A stretch of 64,000 nucleotides of DNA from Bacteroidetes bacterium ADurb.Bin008 (GCA_002071445.1 MWFE01000013.1:1-64000), one strand, 5' to 3'. Counted from the stretch's first letter, positions 1 through 9,217 are shown. Program-made: numbers and translations. Notes: generated by a model not told the origin, from the sequence alone.

Positions 1-34
1 ACAATATTGCTGTCAAATATCCAAGGGTTTAGGT

Positions 35-79
35 AAAAAAAAAGAGGCTGCTCAAATTACTTTTGAGACAGCCCCTTTT
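35..79 (-). terminator. Rho-independent terminator after the barrel-fused membrane protein gene
   Basis: On the minus strand a G+C-rich hairpin (arms about 63-75 and 44-55, with one mismatch) is followed by a run of nine T (complement of 35-43). It lies 24 bases past the stop codon of the upstream minus-strand gene, so it most likely ends the sigma factor/membrane protein transcript. Confidence 0.8.
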
Positions 80-102
80 AGTGAAAATTTCTTGTAAACA
101 TG

Positions 103-1383
103 TTAGAACCTATACCCTATCCCTACTTTCAAAATTCCGGAAAATGGATATGTGCTTTCGTAGTCGTAGCTAATAGGAGTAACGCTCAACTTAAGGCTTG
201 GCTCTAGGGAAAAAGTCAGATTATTCCTCAGGGGGAATGCTATACCCACCGATGCAATAGCATTGGTAATAAAAGGCCGTACATTTTCGGTTTTTCCGTA
301 AAAAACACCCTCGTTACTGATAACCTCAAACCAATTGGCCACCAAAACTCCCGCAGAGCATCCCAGTTTAACCTCCACTTCAAAACTTCTGTCTTGATAG
401 TGTGATGAAAAGAAAATGGGTATTTCCAAAAAGTAGAAATTTTGGTTTAACCTTGCGGGTGTTATGGATGAAGATTTTATAACGGAAGATGGCGCACAGG
501 GGAGGTATGAGAAATTCGATACGGCAACATACCTGTTTTCCAGCGAAACCATGCCGAAAGAGGTGTTAGCAGAAAGTACCATCATATCCTTATTAACCCC
601 TTCGCTTCGGAGAAATACCAAATTTTTATTTACCTGCCCAAGGGGGCTTAACTGCAAACCTGTGGAGATAGAAAAATAGCGGCCAATTCGCCTTTTAACT
701 AAAATATCGCCTCCCCACATCCATGTTCCCAACTCGGTAGGGTTCATTTTTTGGTTAAGGGCTGCAGTTGTGTGATATGCAAAGGTGGGGTTCACAAATG
801 CCACTATCTCCCAATCTTTCAATTTCTTTGCGGAAGTGCTTTCTATAGCATTACCCGAATTAATAACTGCGGGTTCAACACTTTTAACTTGATTTTCATC
901 AGGCATAATAGCCAATGGCCTAATGTTATGCGAAGCAGACCATTTTTTATTAAAAGCCATCGGCGGAATAGGGTTAATTCTGGCGACAATATCTTGACTA
1001 CTAAAGTCATAAGATTCATTGCTGTTTGCACTAATTCCGGTTGGTGGAACATTCGGAACACCTATATTGTCAAAATGATAGTCCTGAAACATTTCTCCGC
1101 CAAAGAGCGGTTGAAAAGATGAAAAGTCTTCATATGAACTATACAACGATACTTCATTGTAAAGACGATTTCCGGAAAAATGGATGAACATCCAGCTTAT
1201 GGTAATAATCAGAACAAAACCAGCTGCATAGGCAAACCGATGGAAAAGAGCCCTTTTTCTGGCTCGCTCTTTTCTATAAAGATAATCGGAGATTGACTCC
1301 CAAACCTTTACCGAAGGTCGGATACTAATGGAGGCTAATTTTCCGATAAAATCTTCATATTTCCCCGGCTCATAAAACTGCAT
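103..1383 (-). CDS. Membrane protein, putative anti-sigma regulator with C-terminal outer-membrane beta-barrel-like domain
   Basis: 426 residues. Residues 1-42 are charged and probably cytoplasmic, with a VWESISDYL stretch of the kind seen at the start of Bacteroidota sigma-partner proteins. One hydrophobic segment spans about residues 48-67. After a low-complexity linker, residues 195-426 carry alternating beta-strands ending in a final aromatic (GIGYRF), like PorT-type 8-strand barrels. The start codon overlaps the 3' end of the ECF sigma gene by 14 bases, so the two are translationally coupled. I infer that the N-terminus binds that sigma factor. Whether the C-terminal part really inserts in the outer membrane is uncertain, because an inner-membrane anchor precedes it. 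No recognised gene name. Confidence 0.7.
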   Translation of the reverse strand: MQFYEPGKYEDFIGKLASISIRPSVKVWESISDYLYRKERARKRALFHRFAYAAGFVLIITISWMFIHFSGNRLYNEVSLYSSYEDFSSFQPLFGGEMFQDYHFDNIGVPNVPPTGISANSNESYDFSSQDIVARINPIPPMAFNKKWSASHNIRPLAIMPDENQVKSVEPAVINSGNAIESTSAKKLKDWEIVAFVNPTFAYHTTAALNQKMNPTELGTWMWGGDILVKRRIGRYFSISTGLQLSPLGQVNKNLVFLRSEGVNKDMMVLSANTSFGMVSLENRYVAVSNFSYLPCAPSSVIKSSSITPARLNQNFYFLEIPIFFSSHYQDRSFEVEVKLGCSAGVLVANWFEVISNEGVFYGKTENVRPFITNAIASVGIAFPLRNNLTFSLEPSLKLSVTPISYDYESTYPFSGILKVGIGYRF

Positions 1384-1915
1384 GGCTCTCCAAATCTGCT
1401 ATTTTATTCACTTTTTCTCTCAATATGGCTCTAGCCCTACTATAATTTGACTTGCTTGTTGATTCGGTAATTGCAAGCATTTTTGCAATCTCAGCATGCG
1501 AATACCCCTCAACGGCATAAAGGTTAAAAACCATTCTATACTGATTTGGCAATTCCGATATCAGCAAAAGCAATTGCCTATAATCAATATCAACACTCAA
1601 AGGCTCCTGCGATAGCAATAAGGCATCCGACAGGTCAACCATCTTTTCATCCTTAATTTTTCGATGGTATTCTAATGCCGTATTAATAATAATCCGCCGT
1701 ATCCAACCCTCAATAGAACCTTCGAAACGGAAAGAATGTATGTTTTCAAAAACCTTAATAAACCCATCCTGAAGGATATCCTGTGCAATCTCAACGTTGG
1801 GATAGTACCTCAGGCACACTCCATACATCCTTGACGAGTAGTGAACGTAAAGCGCTTGCTGAGCTTTACGGTCATTCCTCATGCAACGTTCCAGTAAATT
1901 TCGGCTGATCTCCAA
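1370..1915 (-). CDS. ECF-type RNA polymerase sigma factor
   Basis: 181 residues, the usual ECF length. Region 2 is at about residues 20-90 (core helix with DILQDGFIKVFENI) and region 4 with its helix-turn-helix at about 128-172 (YSHAEIAKMLAI, then TSKSNYSRAR). No region 1 or 3 is present. It directs RNA polymerase to a small regulon. The downstream gene overlaps it and probably encodes its membrane-bound partner. A -7-like element TATATTTG (minus strand, 1943-1950) lies about 28 bases upstream of the ATG. The regulon and signal cannot be read from sequence; the neighbours do not suggest a glycan locus. Confidence 0.92.
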   Translation of the reverse strand: MEISRNLLERCMRNDRKAQQALYVHYSSRMYGVCLRYYPNVEIAQDILQDGFIKVFENIHSFRFEGSIEGWIRRIIINTALEYHRKIKDEKMVDLSDALLLSQEPLSVDIDYRQLLLLISELPNQYRMVFNLYAVEGYSHAEIAKMLAITESTSKSNYSRARAILREKVNKIADLESHAVL

Positions 1916-1942
1916 AATGACCTAGTAAATAATTAGCACAAG

Positions 1943-1950
1943 CAAATATA
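1943..1950 (-). promoter_or_regulatory. -7 promoter element (TATATTTG) of the ECF sigma gene
   Basis: The minus-strand sequence TATATTTG matches the Bacteroidota -7 consensus TAnnTTTG. Transcription would begin about 20 bases before the sigma-factor ATG. No clear -33 TTTG was seen. Confidence 0.45.
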
Positions 1951-1977
1951 GTAATATTTGGAAAGTCGGCCATGAAA

Positions 1978-2096
1978 AAGATGATAAAAAAAGCAAAAGG
2001 GTTGCGAGTGGAATCATTAAAAATTAGGTTGTTATGCCAATACCAATACTTTTACAACCTTACCGCACGCAACCTTTTTTAAACCTTTATCATCTT
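1978..2096. repeat. 119-bp imperfect nested inverted repeat
   Basis: Three pairs of complementary segments nest around almost the same centre: 1978-1988 with 2086-2096 (11 of 11 bases), 2000-2006 with 2068-2074 (7 of 7), and 2026-2032 with 2054-2060 (7 of 7). The segments between them are A- or T-rich and partly pair too. It could fold as one long stem-loop in RNA, or be a decayed small transposable repeat. It sits between the ECF sigma promoter and the terminator of the gldB-like gene, with no ORF inside. Confidence 0.6.
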
Positions 2097-2141
2097 CTCA
2101 TTGAAAATTGCCCTATTTATTATAATTCTCCAGCCTAAATT

Positions 2142-2175
2142 AAAAGCCCGCTTGTGAAAATGCAAGCGGGCTTTA
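2142..2175 (-). terminator. Bidirectional-looking hairpin terminator after the gldB-like gene
   Basis: AAAGCCCGCTTG (about 2143-2154) pairs with GCAAGCGGGCTTT (2162-2174) over a short loop. On the minus strand it follows the GldB-like stop codon by 22 bases and is trailed by a weak T-rich stretch. Confidence 0.7.
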
Positions 2176-2197
2176 TTCATTTTAATTTTTTCGTTTC

Positions 2198-3214
2198 CTA
2201 CGGATTGTATAGCGAAAGGGTTAATATTTGCTGGTAATTATCCTCCTTCATCAAATCGTACAGCGTACAGCGTTTGTTCTTCTCCATGTACTTGGAAACA
2301 ATTCTGTAACCAAGCCATACGGCAGCCTTCCCCGGAGATTCCTGAGTAAATCCTTGAGTGAATGGAGCGTCGCCAATGAACTGGTTGATGGTAAACTGCT
2401 CAGTGTTGAACAACAACTTGTGTTCAACCAGATGTGTCCACATCTGCGACTCGTTGTTTCTGCACCACTTCATTTGATTGGGAGTAAACCCAAGTATCAA
2501 ACTATCGGGTTCATCGGGAAGCAAACGTTTGGTGAAATAGACAAGTTTTCCCTCATAAATCATATTGTTCAACAGGTTATCTACCGAATCGCTGAATTGA
2601 AACTCACCCAGCCCCCATGCTCTAATCAAATCGGAAGGAATTTTCCTCAAATGCATGTTGTAAGTCAAGTATTTATGAATGCCAAGCTGCGGGTAATACT
2701 CGCATTGACGACCAAGGTACCTGTCGAAACCAACACCCAGCATGCTGTCGGCCAGAACAACGGATACATTAAAGCCTGAAACAAATCCGTAAATAGGTGG
2801 AATGAACCTGTCGGGGAAATAGTATCGAAACCGCTTAAAGGCATCCGTCAGGATTTTATCCAATTCCTTAGTATCGGGATAGGTATTCTGAACGCTCCGA
2901 TAGGTTTCCGAAACCATATTGTCGTTTATGAAGCTGTAAAGGTAATCGGCGAAGCCGGAGTCTTCGGGCAAGCCAATGCCTATAACCCTGTTGCAGAACA
3001 GCTCAAAAAAGGCTCCGTATGAAGCATGCAATCGGGCAACCTCAGTTTCAATGGAGTCGGTATTGATACTAAACAGGTCATGGTCAAACCGTTGAATCTT
3101 CACCTCAACATCAATCCTATCTAACGGAATTTTCGGCTCATGGCGGCAGGAGCATGAATGTAGCCAAAGAGCAACCCATGGGATAAAGATTAAAACAAAT
3201 CTGTTTTTTTTCAT
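2198..3214 (-). CDS. gldB: Gliding-motility lipoprotein GldB-like
   Basis: 338 residues. It begins with a lipoprotein signal (ALWLHSC, acylated Cys21 predicted), then IPLDRIDVEVKIQRFDHDLF, the opening typical of GldB-family proteins. It has the family's conserved Pro/Gly-rich centre and a C-terminal segment with GFTQESPGKAAVWLGYRIV, resembling the zinc-protease-like fold of DUF2268 relatives. GldB is needed for gliding in Flavobacterium, but homologues occur widely in non-gliding Bacteroidota, so motility is not implied. GldF and GldG are encoded 3 kb away on the other strand. The start is the only ATG giving a proper signal peptide. Confidence 0.8.
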   Translation of the reverse strand: MKKNRFVLIFIPWVALWLHSCSCRHEPKIPLDRIDVEVKIQRFDHDLFSINTDSIETEVARLHASYGAFFELFCNRVIGIGLPEDSGFADYLYSFINDNMVSETYRSVQNTYPDTKELDKILTDAFKRFRYYFPDRFIPPIYGFVSGFNVSVVLADSMLGVGFDRYLGRQCEYYPQLGIHKYLTYNMHLRKIPSDLIRAWGLGEFQFSDSVDNLLNNMIYEGKLVYFTKRLLPDEPDSLILGFTPNQMKWCRNNESQMWTHLVEHKLLFNTEQFTINQFIGDAPFTQGFTQESPGKAAVWLGYRIVSKYMEKNKRCTLYDLMKEDNYQQILTLSLYNP

Positions 3215-3300
3215 TTTTTACAAAGAATTATCTTTAAAAACGGTTCCATTTTCTCAGCCTACTATACACACATGTTTCTCTCAAGTAAATTGACTTTTGG

Positions 3301-5340
3301 CTAATTGTAAATCGGCAAGTATGAGTAGTTTTCCGAGTACTCCATCATTTGCTTTGTATAATCCATGGGATACTCAAGTTTTATATCGATAATGGTGTCG
3401 CCGTCGTATTGGGGGATCATCTTTGGATTGACGAATCCAGCATATGGGGCAATATTCAACTTGGCAAAACGCTCCAAAACCTCCTTGTGAAGATCGTAAT
3501 CAATTTTCACTGCATAGGTTTCTATCAAATCCTTGGCTCCCTCAAAATCGCCGGTACTCTTTACCCGCTGTATCTCTTTTAACAACTCACCAAAAAGCGT
3601 CCGGAGCTTATCATAATCGTTGATGACAAAATATGTTTTGCCATCGCGGATACGCTTTTCTATGACATTGTCTTTCTTGCCATGCTCATAGCACCAGCGG
3701 GCTATCAGCTGCCTGTTTCGCATGTGGGCTTGTTCCACGTCTTTCCCAAGTTCAATGCGGGTAATCTGCGTCATTATGCCATTCCTGATATAGCTGTTGT
3801 ACTCCGCTTTAGCCGCATCAAGATTTGGCATAATACCCAACTCTACCATTTTGGGATCCATGATAAAGTAAAGCGCAAACAGGTCGGCCCGGCTTTCCTC
3901 GATGGGAGAGCCGTACTGCTTAAGCTCATCGCCGGCCACACCGGGGGCCAGCTGCCCGCTTCCATGGCCTAGGCACTCGTGCAGATCGGTATGTAAACTT
4001 CCTGCAAGCAAACTATATTTACGATGCAGTTCTACCTCTGCCTGATCCCAGGCAAACTCTTCGAGAAAACCGCTGCCTATGGACGCCCTATCGTTTGCAT
4101 AAGAAATATTCTCGATGGTTACACTCTTTGATCCATGCTCTTTCCTTATCCAATCCGCATTGGGAAGGTTAATCCCAATGGGAGTAACCGGATAGCAATC
4201 GCCTCCAAGGGTAGTGGCGTTGATTACTTTTGCCGAAATCCCTTTTACCTCTTTCTTTTTAAATTCGCTACTTATCGGTGAGTGATCCTCGAACCACTGC
4301 GCATTTTCACTCAACAGCGTAGTACGCCTGGTCGATTCCAAATCCTTAACGTTGACCAACGATTCCCATGAAGCCTTAATCCCCATGGGGTCGCCATAAT
4401 CCTCAATAAACCCATTCACAAAATCTACTTGCGACACCGTATCCTGCAACCAAAGGATGCTGTACTTATCGAAAAGACTCAGGTCGCCTGTCCTGTAGTA
4501 GTCAATTAACGTATTGATAATCAAGGCCTGATGTTCATTCTCGGCCACTCCCGCGGCTTTTTCAAGCCAGTAAACAATACGCCCAATGGCCTCTCCATAC
4601 ATCCCATCTACCCGCCATACTTTCTCCTTAATCACACCATTCTCCTTAACAAGTTTTGAGTTCAAACCGTAGGAAATTGGTGTTGGGTCATTGGGTTTAG
4701 CCATTTTTGCATAAAACTTCTCAACCTCTTTTTGGGTAACCCCCTCGTAGTAGTTGTTGGCCGATGTGGTAATCAAATCAACGCCATCCTGCTGGTTGAC
4801 ACGTTTAGCCGCAATAGCGGGATCGAAAATTATTGGGGTAAACTTTTCCAATATCTCATTACGATCGCCCAATTCCTTGGGGAAAAATTTTTGGGGTGTA
4901 TTCCCAATCAATTCTGCGAAATACTCCTTAGAAATATCCGGTAAAATTTTATCGGTTGAATAGTGATGGTGTATGCCATTGGAAAACCAAACCCGTTTCA
5001 GGTAAACCATAAACTTTCCCCACTCCTCAACCTCTCTCGACCCTTCGTACCCATTGTAAATCGCTTCAAGAGTTTTGCGTATGGCCAGATTGTGCTTAAA
5101 ATTCTGATCAAACATGATATCCCGGCCGCAAAGTGCAGCTTCTCCTAAATAGTAAAGCAATTCTTTTTGCTTCAATGTCAGGCTATCCCAGTCGGGTATC
5201 TGATAGCGAAGTATTCGTATATCGGCAAATTCATCAATTTTCCACTGGAATTGATCCTCTGCCTTTTCGCCGTCTTTTCCTCCCGAACAGCCCATTAATC
5301 CTGCTGTTAACAGTGTCATTGCAATCATTATTCGTTTCAT
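3301..5340 (-). CDS. Dipeptidyl peptidase III family zinc metallopeptidase (M49), lipoprotein
   Basis: 679 residues. A lipoprotein signal (LMGC, Cys18) predicts periplasmic anchoring. The zinc-binding hexapeptide HECLGH is at residues 454-459, and a downstream EESRADLFALY supplies the third metal ligand and matches the second M49 motif (EECRA/ESRAD type). M49 enzymes release dipeptides from peptide N-termini. The length matches the Bacteroides thetaiotaomicron enzyme (about 675 residues), which has the same HECLGH form. It is a single gene with its own 300-base upstream region shared with the divergent gldF. The lipoprotein signal points to scavenging of periplasmic peptides rather than cytosolic turnover. 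Confidence 0.93.
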   Translation of the reverse strand: MKRIMIAMTLLTAGLMGCSGGKDGEKAEDQFQWKIDEFADIRILRYQIPDWDSLTLKQKELLYYLGEAALCGRDIMFDQNFKHNLAIRKTLEAIYNGYEGSREVEEWGKFMVYLKRVWFSNGIHHHYSTDKILPDISKEYFAELIGNTPQKFFPKELGDRNEILEKFTPIIFDPAIAAKRVNQQDGVDLITTSANNYYEGVTQKEVEKFYAKMAKPNDPTPISYGLNSKLVKENGVIKEKVWRVDGMYGEAIGRIVYWLEKAAGVAENEHQALIINTLIDYYRTGDLSLFDKYSILWLQDTVSQVDFVNGFIEDYGDPMGIKASWESLVNVKDLESTRRTTLLSENAQWFEDHSPISSEFKKKEVKGISAKVINATTLGGDCYPVTPIGINLPNADWIRKEHGSKSVTIENISYANDRASIGSGFLEEFAWDQAEVELHRKYSLLAGSLHTDLHECLGHGSGQLAPGVAGDELKQYGSPIEESRADLFALYFIMDPKMVELGIMPNLDAAKAEYNSYIRNGIMTQITRIELGKDVEQAHMRNRQLIARWCYEHGKKDNVIEKRIRDGKTYFVINDYDKLRTLFGELLKEIQRVKSTGDFEGAKDLIETYAVKIDYDLHKEVLERFAKLNIAPYAGFVNPKMIPQYDGDTIIDIKLEYPMDYTKQMMEYSENYSYLPIYN

Positions 5341-5661
5341 TTTATAATATAGTTAGGTTAAAAAATGTTCAGTTCAGGGCATAAAATTAGGTAAAGAAAT
5401 TGAAATTTAAAGTCTGCCGCGATAACCCAATCGTGTTGTTTCATTATGGTTTGGTGCTATGAAGCACCTGTACGAAATATTTTTCAGGGGCATATGAATC
5501 AGATAAGGCTAATTTTACAATTACCTAACACATTATATTGATTATCCGCACATTAATCTATAGAAAAAGAATTATATCCTAAGGATAAAATAAAAAGTTT
5601 AACGTTTCTTAAAGCGAACATTGGCTTTAAAAGGGTATTTTTGCCGCAAACAGCTAAAAAC
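5341..5661. other. Divergent intergenic region between DPP III and gldF
   Basis: About 320 bases, A+T-rich, with no ORF worth calling. It holds the gldF -7 element at 5636-5643 and a small perfect 6-bp hairpin (GGTGCT 5453-5458, AGCACC 5463-5468). No TAnnTTTG element was found for the DPP III gene. Confidence 0.5.
5636..5643 (+). promoter_or_regulatory. -7 promoter element (TATTTTTG) of gldF operon
   Basis: TATTTTTG fits TAnnTTTG and would start transcription near 5647-5650, 12-15 bases before the ATG at 5662. It overlaps a TTG at 5641 that would otherwise extend the reading frame, so that TTG is an unlikely start. Confidence 0.5.
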
Positions 5662-6393
5662 ATGTACGCGATATTCATAAAAGAGCTTAACAGTTTTTTT
5701 TCGTCGCTCACAGGTATCATAGCAGCCATAGTGTTTTTGGTTATTAGCGGGTTGTTTATCTGGGTATTTCCCGGCGAATTGAACGTGCTCGATGGCGGCT
5801 ATGCCACTCTGGATAGCCTTTTCATCATTGCTCCCTGGGTATTCATGTTTCTAATCCCTGCCCTCACCATGCGCTCTTTTGCCGAGGAGAAGCGAACCGG
5901 AACCATAGAGCTGCTTCTAACCAGACCTATCAGTGAAATGCAGCTCGTTCTTGGAAAATTTTTGGCAACGGTTGTACTGGTGCTGATTATTCTTATTCCC
6001 GCCGCGATTTTCTTTTTGTCAGTTTATTTGCTTGGAAACCCAAGGGGCAATATTGATGTGGGCGGGACATGGGGTTCGTTCATCGGGCTATTCTTTCTTG
6101 CATCGGCATATGCCTCCATGGGAATATTCGCTTCGAACTTAACCCGCAACCACATCGTAGCTTTTATGATAGCGGCGCTGCTTTGTTTTTTTATGTTCGT
6201 GGGAATAGGAACAATGAGTTCGCTTTACATTTTTAAGAAGATTGAGTATGGCCTGCTATGGTTGAGTATCCACGAGCATTACCGTTCGATCAGCCGGGGG
6301 GTTATCGATACCCGCGATCTGTACTACTTTGCAGGTTTAGCGGCATTTTTCATCATGCTTACGCGTTTTGTTTTGCAATCACGCAAGTGGTAA
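5662..6393 (+). CDS. gldF: Gliding-associated ABC transporter permease GldF
   Basis: 243 residues from the ATG at 5662 (MYAIFIKELNSFFSS). A TTG 21 bases upstream lies in the predicted -7 element, so I reject it. Six hydrophobic segments of the ABC-2 permease type are visible (about residues 15-40, 52-75, 98-125, 138-160, 165-190, 218-236), with the RSFAEEKRTGTIELLLTRP loop characteristic of ABC-2 permeases. GldF forms a membrane complex with GldG and the ATPase GldA; gldA is not in this window. gldG follows after 33 bases, so they are co-transcribed. In Flavobacterium the complex is required for gliding, but many non-gliders keep it. Confidence 0.93.
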   Translation: MYAIFIKELNSFFSSLTGIIAAIVFLVISGLFIWVFPGELNVLDGGYATLDSLFIIAPWVFMFLIPALTMRSFAEEKRTGTIELLLTRPISEMQLVLGKFLATVVLVLIILIPAAIFFLSVYLLGNPRGNIDVGGTWGSFIGLFFLASAYASMGIFASNLTRNHIVAFMIAALLCFFMFVGIGTMSSLYIFKKIEYGLLWLSIHEHYRSISRGVIDTRDLYYFAGLAAFFIMLTRFVLQSRKW

Positions 6394-6426
6394 TGGCTTT
6401 CTTAACAATTAATTGATATTCAAACA

Positions 6427-8127
6427 ATGGTTGTCCCATCGCGAAGAAAAAGTATCGTAGAATTAACCCTCTTTGTGCTATCGCTTGTACTTTTGGGGTA
6501 TATTCTGAATTTTAAATTCCTGCGATTAGACCTTACCTCTGAGAAACGCTACACGCTGAGCAACGTTACCAAAAGCGTCGTGTCCGATTTGGATGATGTG
6601 GTGTTTGTAAAGGTTTATCTCGATGGTGATCTGCCCATTGGTTTCAAACGCATGCAAAGGGCGTTGAAGGAAACCCTGGATGAGTTTAGGGTGTTTGGAC
6701 CAACTACGTTCCACTACGAGTTTATCGACCCGTCGGTATCATCGTCAAAAGATGTTAGGGATGCGGAACTCCGCCATCTTCACGATTTGGGCCTTGAGCC
6801 TACCAACGTTCAGGAGCGTAATCCTAAGGGGGGAACAACCCAGCGTATTATCTTCCCCGGAGCCATTGTGAACTATAAAGGTCGCGAAGCTGTGGTAAAC
6901 CTGCTGAACAACAATCCGGCCCTCTCGGGCGATGAGAACATCAACATCTCCATTCAGGAATTTGAGTTTAAGTTGATTAGCACAATCATCAGGCTAAAGC
7001 CAGATGTATTGCCCAAATTGGCCTTTGTTCATGGACATGGTCAGCTCGATGAACTGGAAACGGGCGATATCGTGCAGGATTTATCGCAGCAATTCGAAGT
7101 ACACAGGGTAATCCTGGGTGGAGAGGTTGGAGGGCTCGATCCCTACGCCGTTGTTATCATGGCAGGGCCAACCAAAAAAGTACCCGAGTCGGACAAACTT
7201 GTGCTCGACCAGTACATCATGGGCGGCGGAAAAGTTCTCTGGTTCATCGACGGGGTAAACGTAAGCATCGACAGCCTTTCGCATGGTGCAACCACGTTGG
7301 CATTTCCCAACCAGCATAACCTCGATGATATACTCTTTCGCTATGGTGCCAGGGTTAACTACAATCTGATTCAGGATATGCAATGTGCAGTGATTCCCAT
7401 AAATATTGCCCTTGAAGGGCAAACTCCTCGCTTTGCCCCCGCCCCATGGGTTTACTTTCCGTTGCTGAATGCTCCCGACAACAATCCCATAACCCGTAAT
7501 CTCAACCTGATTAAAAGCCAGTTTGCCAGCACGGTCGATACGGTGGGATTAAACCCTGAGGTGAGCAAACGCTTTCTCCTCCGCACATCCGACTATAGCC
7601 GACTCCTCAATGTTCCGCTATACATTAACCTAAGGCAAATAGAAAGTAGCCCGCTTGAGCGGGACTTCAACCTATCGTTTTTACCCGTTGCTGCCCTGCT
7701 GGAAGGGATTTTCCCTTCGGCATTCACCAACAGGCCTCTGGCCTCGTTCAACAATGGACACCCTTTTCAATTTCGCGACCATAGCATTCCCACTCAAATG
7801 ATCGTGGTTTCCGATGCCGATATCATTCGGAATGACGTCAGCCGAAGGGGCGATGGTGCTTACATATCGCCTTTGGGGTACGACCGTTACACCAACCAAA
7901 CTTTTGGCAATAAGGAGTTGGTGCTGAATATGGTAAATTACCTATACAACGACTCGGAGCTGATTAACCTGCGGGGCAGGGAATTCAAATTGAGGCTCCT
8001 CGATAGAAAGGCCATACTGGAAAGCAGGGTTAAATGGCAAATTATCAACCTTACTCTTCCACCTCTAATCCTGTTGGCTATTGGTGCGGCTTGGCTTTTC
8101 ATTAGAAGGCGCAGGCATGCGACATAG
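6427..8127 (+). CDS. gldG: Gliding-associated ABC transporter protein GldG
   Basis: 566 residues. N-terminal membrane helix at about 15-32, a large periplasmic domain with the LDLTSEKRYTLSN opening typical of GldG/IFT52-like (ABC_transp_aux) proteins, a central AFVHGHGQLDE segment, and a C-terminal helix at about 537-557 followed by the basic tail RRRRH. It is the partner of the GldF permease, 33 bases upstream. Length is normal for the family (about 550-600). The specific transported substrate is unknown in the family. Confidence 0.94.
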   Translation: MVVPSRRKSIVELTLFVLSLVLLGYILNFKFLRLDLTSEKRYTLSNVTKSVVSDLDDVVFVKVYLDGDLPIGFKRMQRALKETLDEFRVFGPTTFHYEFIDPSVSSSKDVRDAELRHLHDLGLEPTNVQERNPKGGTTQRIIFPGAIVNYKGREAVVNLLNNNPALSGDENINISIQEFEFKLISTIIRLKPDVLPKLAFVHGHGQLDELETGDIVQDLSQQFEVHRVILGGEVGGLDPYAVVIMAGPTKKVPESDKLVLDQYIMGGGKVLWFIDGVNVSIDSLSHGATTLAFPNQHNLDDILFRYGARVNYNLIQDMQCAVIPINIALEGQTPRFAPAPWVYFPLLNAPDNNPITRNLNLIKSQFASTVDTVGLNPEVSKRFLLRTSDYSRLLNVPLYINLRQIESSPLERDFNLSFLPVAALLEGIFPSAFTNRPLASFNNGHPFQFRDHSIPTQMIVVSDADIIRNDVSRRGDGAYISPLGYDRYTNQTFGNKELVLNMVNYLYNDSELINLRGREFKLRLLDRKAILESRVKWQIINLTLPPLILLAIGAAWLFIRRRRHAT

Positions 8128-8206
8128 GTAAATTTTTAGTCTATTACCCTGAAGTCTGATTCACTTATTAACTTGCTATAATCCATTATGTTAACGCTAT
8201 AAACCA

Positions 8207-9217
8207 ATGAATCTTAGGTATATCTTATCGAAATATTGGTGGTTTTTGGCCTTGCTCATCGTTGCAGGCATTTTCCTTTATAAAAACAAACGGGCAGGCA
8301 CCCTTAATCCTGCAGAAACAAACTTCTCTTACACGAATACCGACAGGATTACTTCTGTTATCATTTCTGACAGTCAGGGTTCAATTTCCCTAATGTATAA
8401 TGGCAATGAGTGGATACTTAATGGGGATGGCATGGCCGACAATGTCCCAATTAACGCATTACTTTTTGCTCTCTCCAATGTTAGAGTTGCCTCACCTATT
8501 CTGCTTTCCTTGCAGGATAGCATAAGGCAAGAGCTGATTATCAACGGCCGGAGTGTAAAGGTCTTTTCGGGGAAACGCCCTATAAAAGAATTTTCAATGC
8601 TGGAAACCCATGCAAAAGAGCGTGGAGTTGTAGGCATGTTGAGAAAAGCCAAAAAACCGTATAGGCTTGAATTGACCGGGTATGATGGCAACATATACAA
8701 TATTTTTAGCACAAACCCTTCCCATTGGCTGTCCAAGCGCATTGCTATACCCGACTTACAAAACCTCTCTGCCGTTGAGGTTGAGATACCATCGAAGCCT
8801 GAAATGTCGTACAGAATCGACAAGGCTGACGGCAAAACCATAAAACTGTTCAATTTGTTGCAAGGGAAATACTATAGGCAGTTCGATACACTTAAGGTAT
8901 TGAATGTTTTACAGAACCTTCACTCATTAAGATACAAAGAAAAAGTCTCAGGCTTTACAGCCAATGAAATGAAATCTGTATTATCGGTTCCGCCCGATTT
9001 TGTATTCATCATCTACCCGACAAGCGGAGAGCCAATCATCATGAAAGTAATTCCAATTCCCATTGAAGGACAAATTGATGACCTCGGGCGACCTGTTACA
9101 TACGACCCCAACACGCTTTATATCAATATCGGCAGCAAACCTGATTTGTACAAAATTTCCTATATCGACTGCTTCCCCATTCTAAAAGAGATTTCCCACT
9201 TTAATCCGAATTTTTAG
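8207..9217 (+). CDS. DUF4340 domain-containing protein
   Basis: 336 residues. N-terminal membrane anchor at about residues 10-26 (WWFLALLIVAGIFLY), then a beta-rich extracytoplasmic domain with the DUF4340 pattern (ITSVIISDSQG, later WLSKRIAIPDLQ). DUF4340 genes commonly follow gldG in Bacteroidota, and here the gap is 79 bases, so it is probably part of the same transcript and acts with the GldFG complex. No catalytic residues are recognisable and the function is unknown. Confidence 0.85.
   Translation: MNLRYILSKYWWFLALLIVAGIFLYKNKRAGTLNPAETNFSYTNTDRITSVIISDSQGSISLMYNGNEWILNGDGMADNVPINALLFALSNVRVASPILLSLQDSIRQELIINGRSVKVFSGKRPIKEFSMLETHAKERGVVGMLRKAKKPYRLELTGYDGNIYNIFSTNPSHWLSKRIAIPDLQNLSAVEVEIPSKPEMSYRIDKADGKTIKLFNLLQGKYYRQFDTLKVLNVLQNLHSLRYKEKVSGFTANEMKSVLSVPPDFVFIIYPTSGEPIIMKVIPIPIEGQIDDLGRPVTYDPNTLYINIGSKPDLYKISYIDCFPILKEISHFNPNF

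Noticed and set aside
5453-5468. GGTGCT/AGCACC hairpin upstream of gldF
   Set aside because: Six-base stem, common by chance, no T run, no position relative to a gene end.
8374-8853. 159-codon minus-strand ORF opposite the DUF4340 gene
   Set aside because: Shadow of the DUF4340 coding frame.
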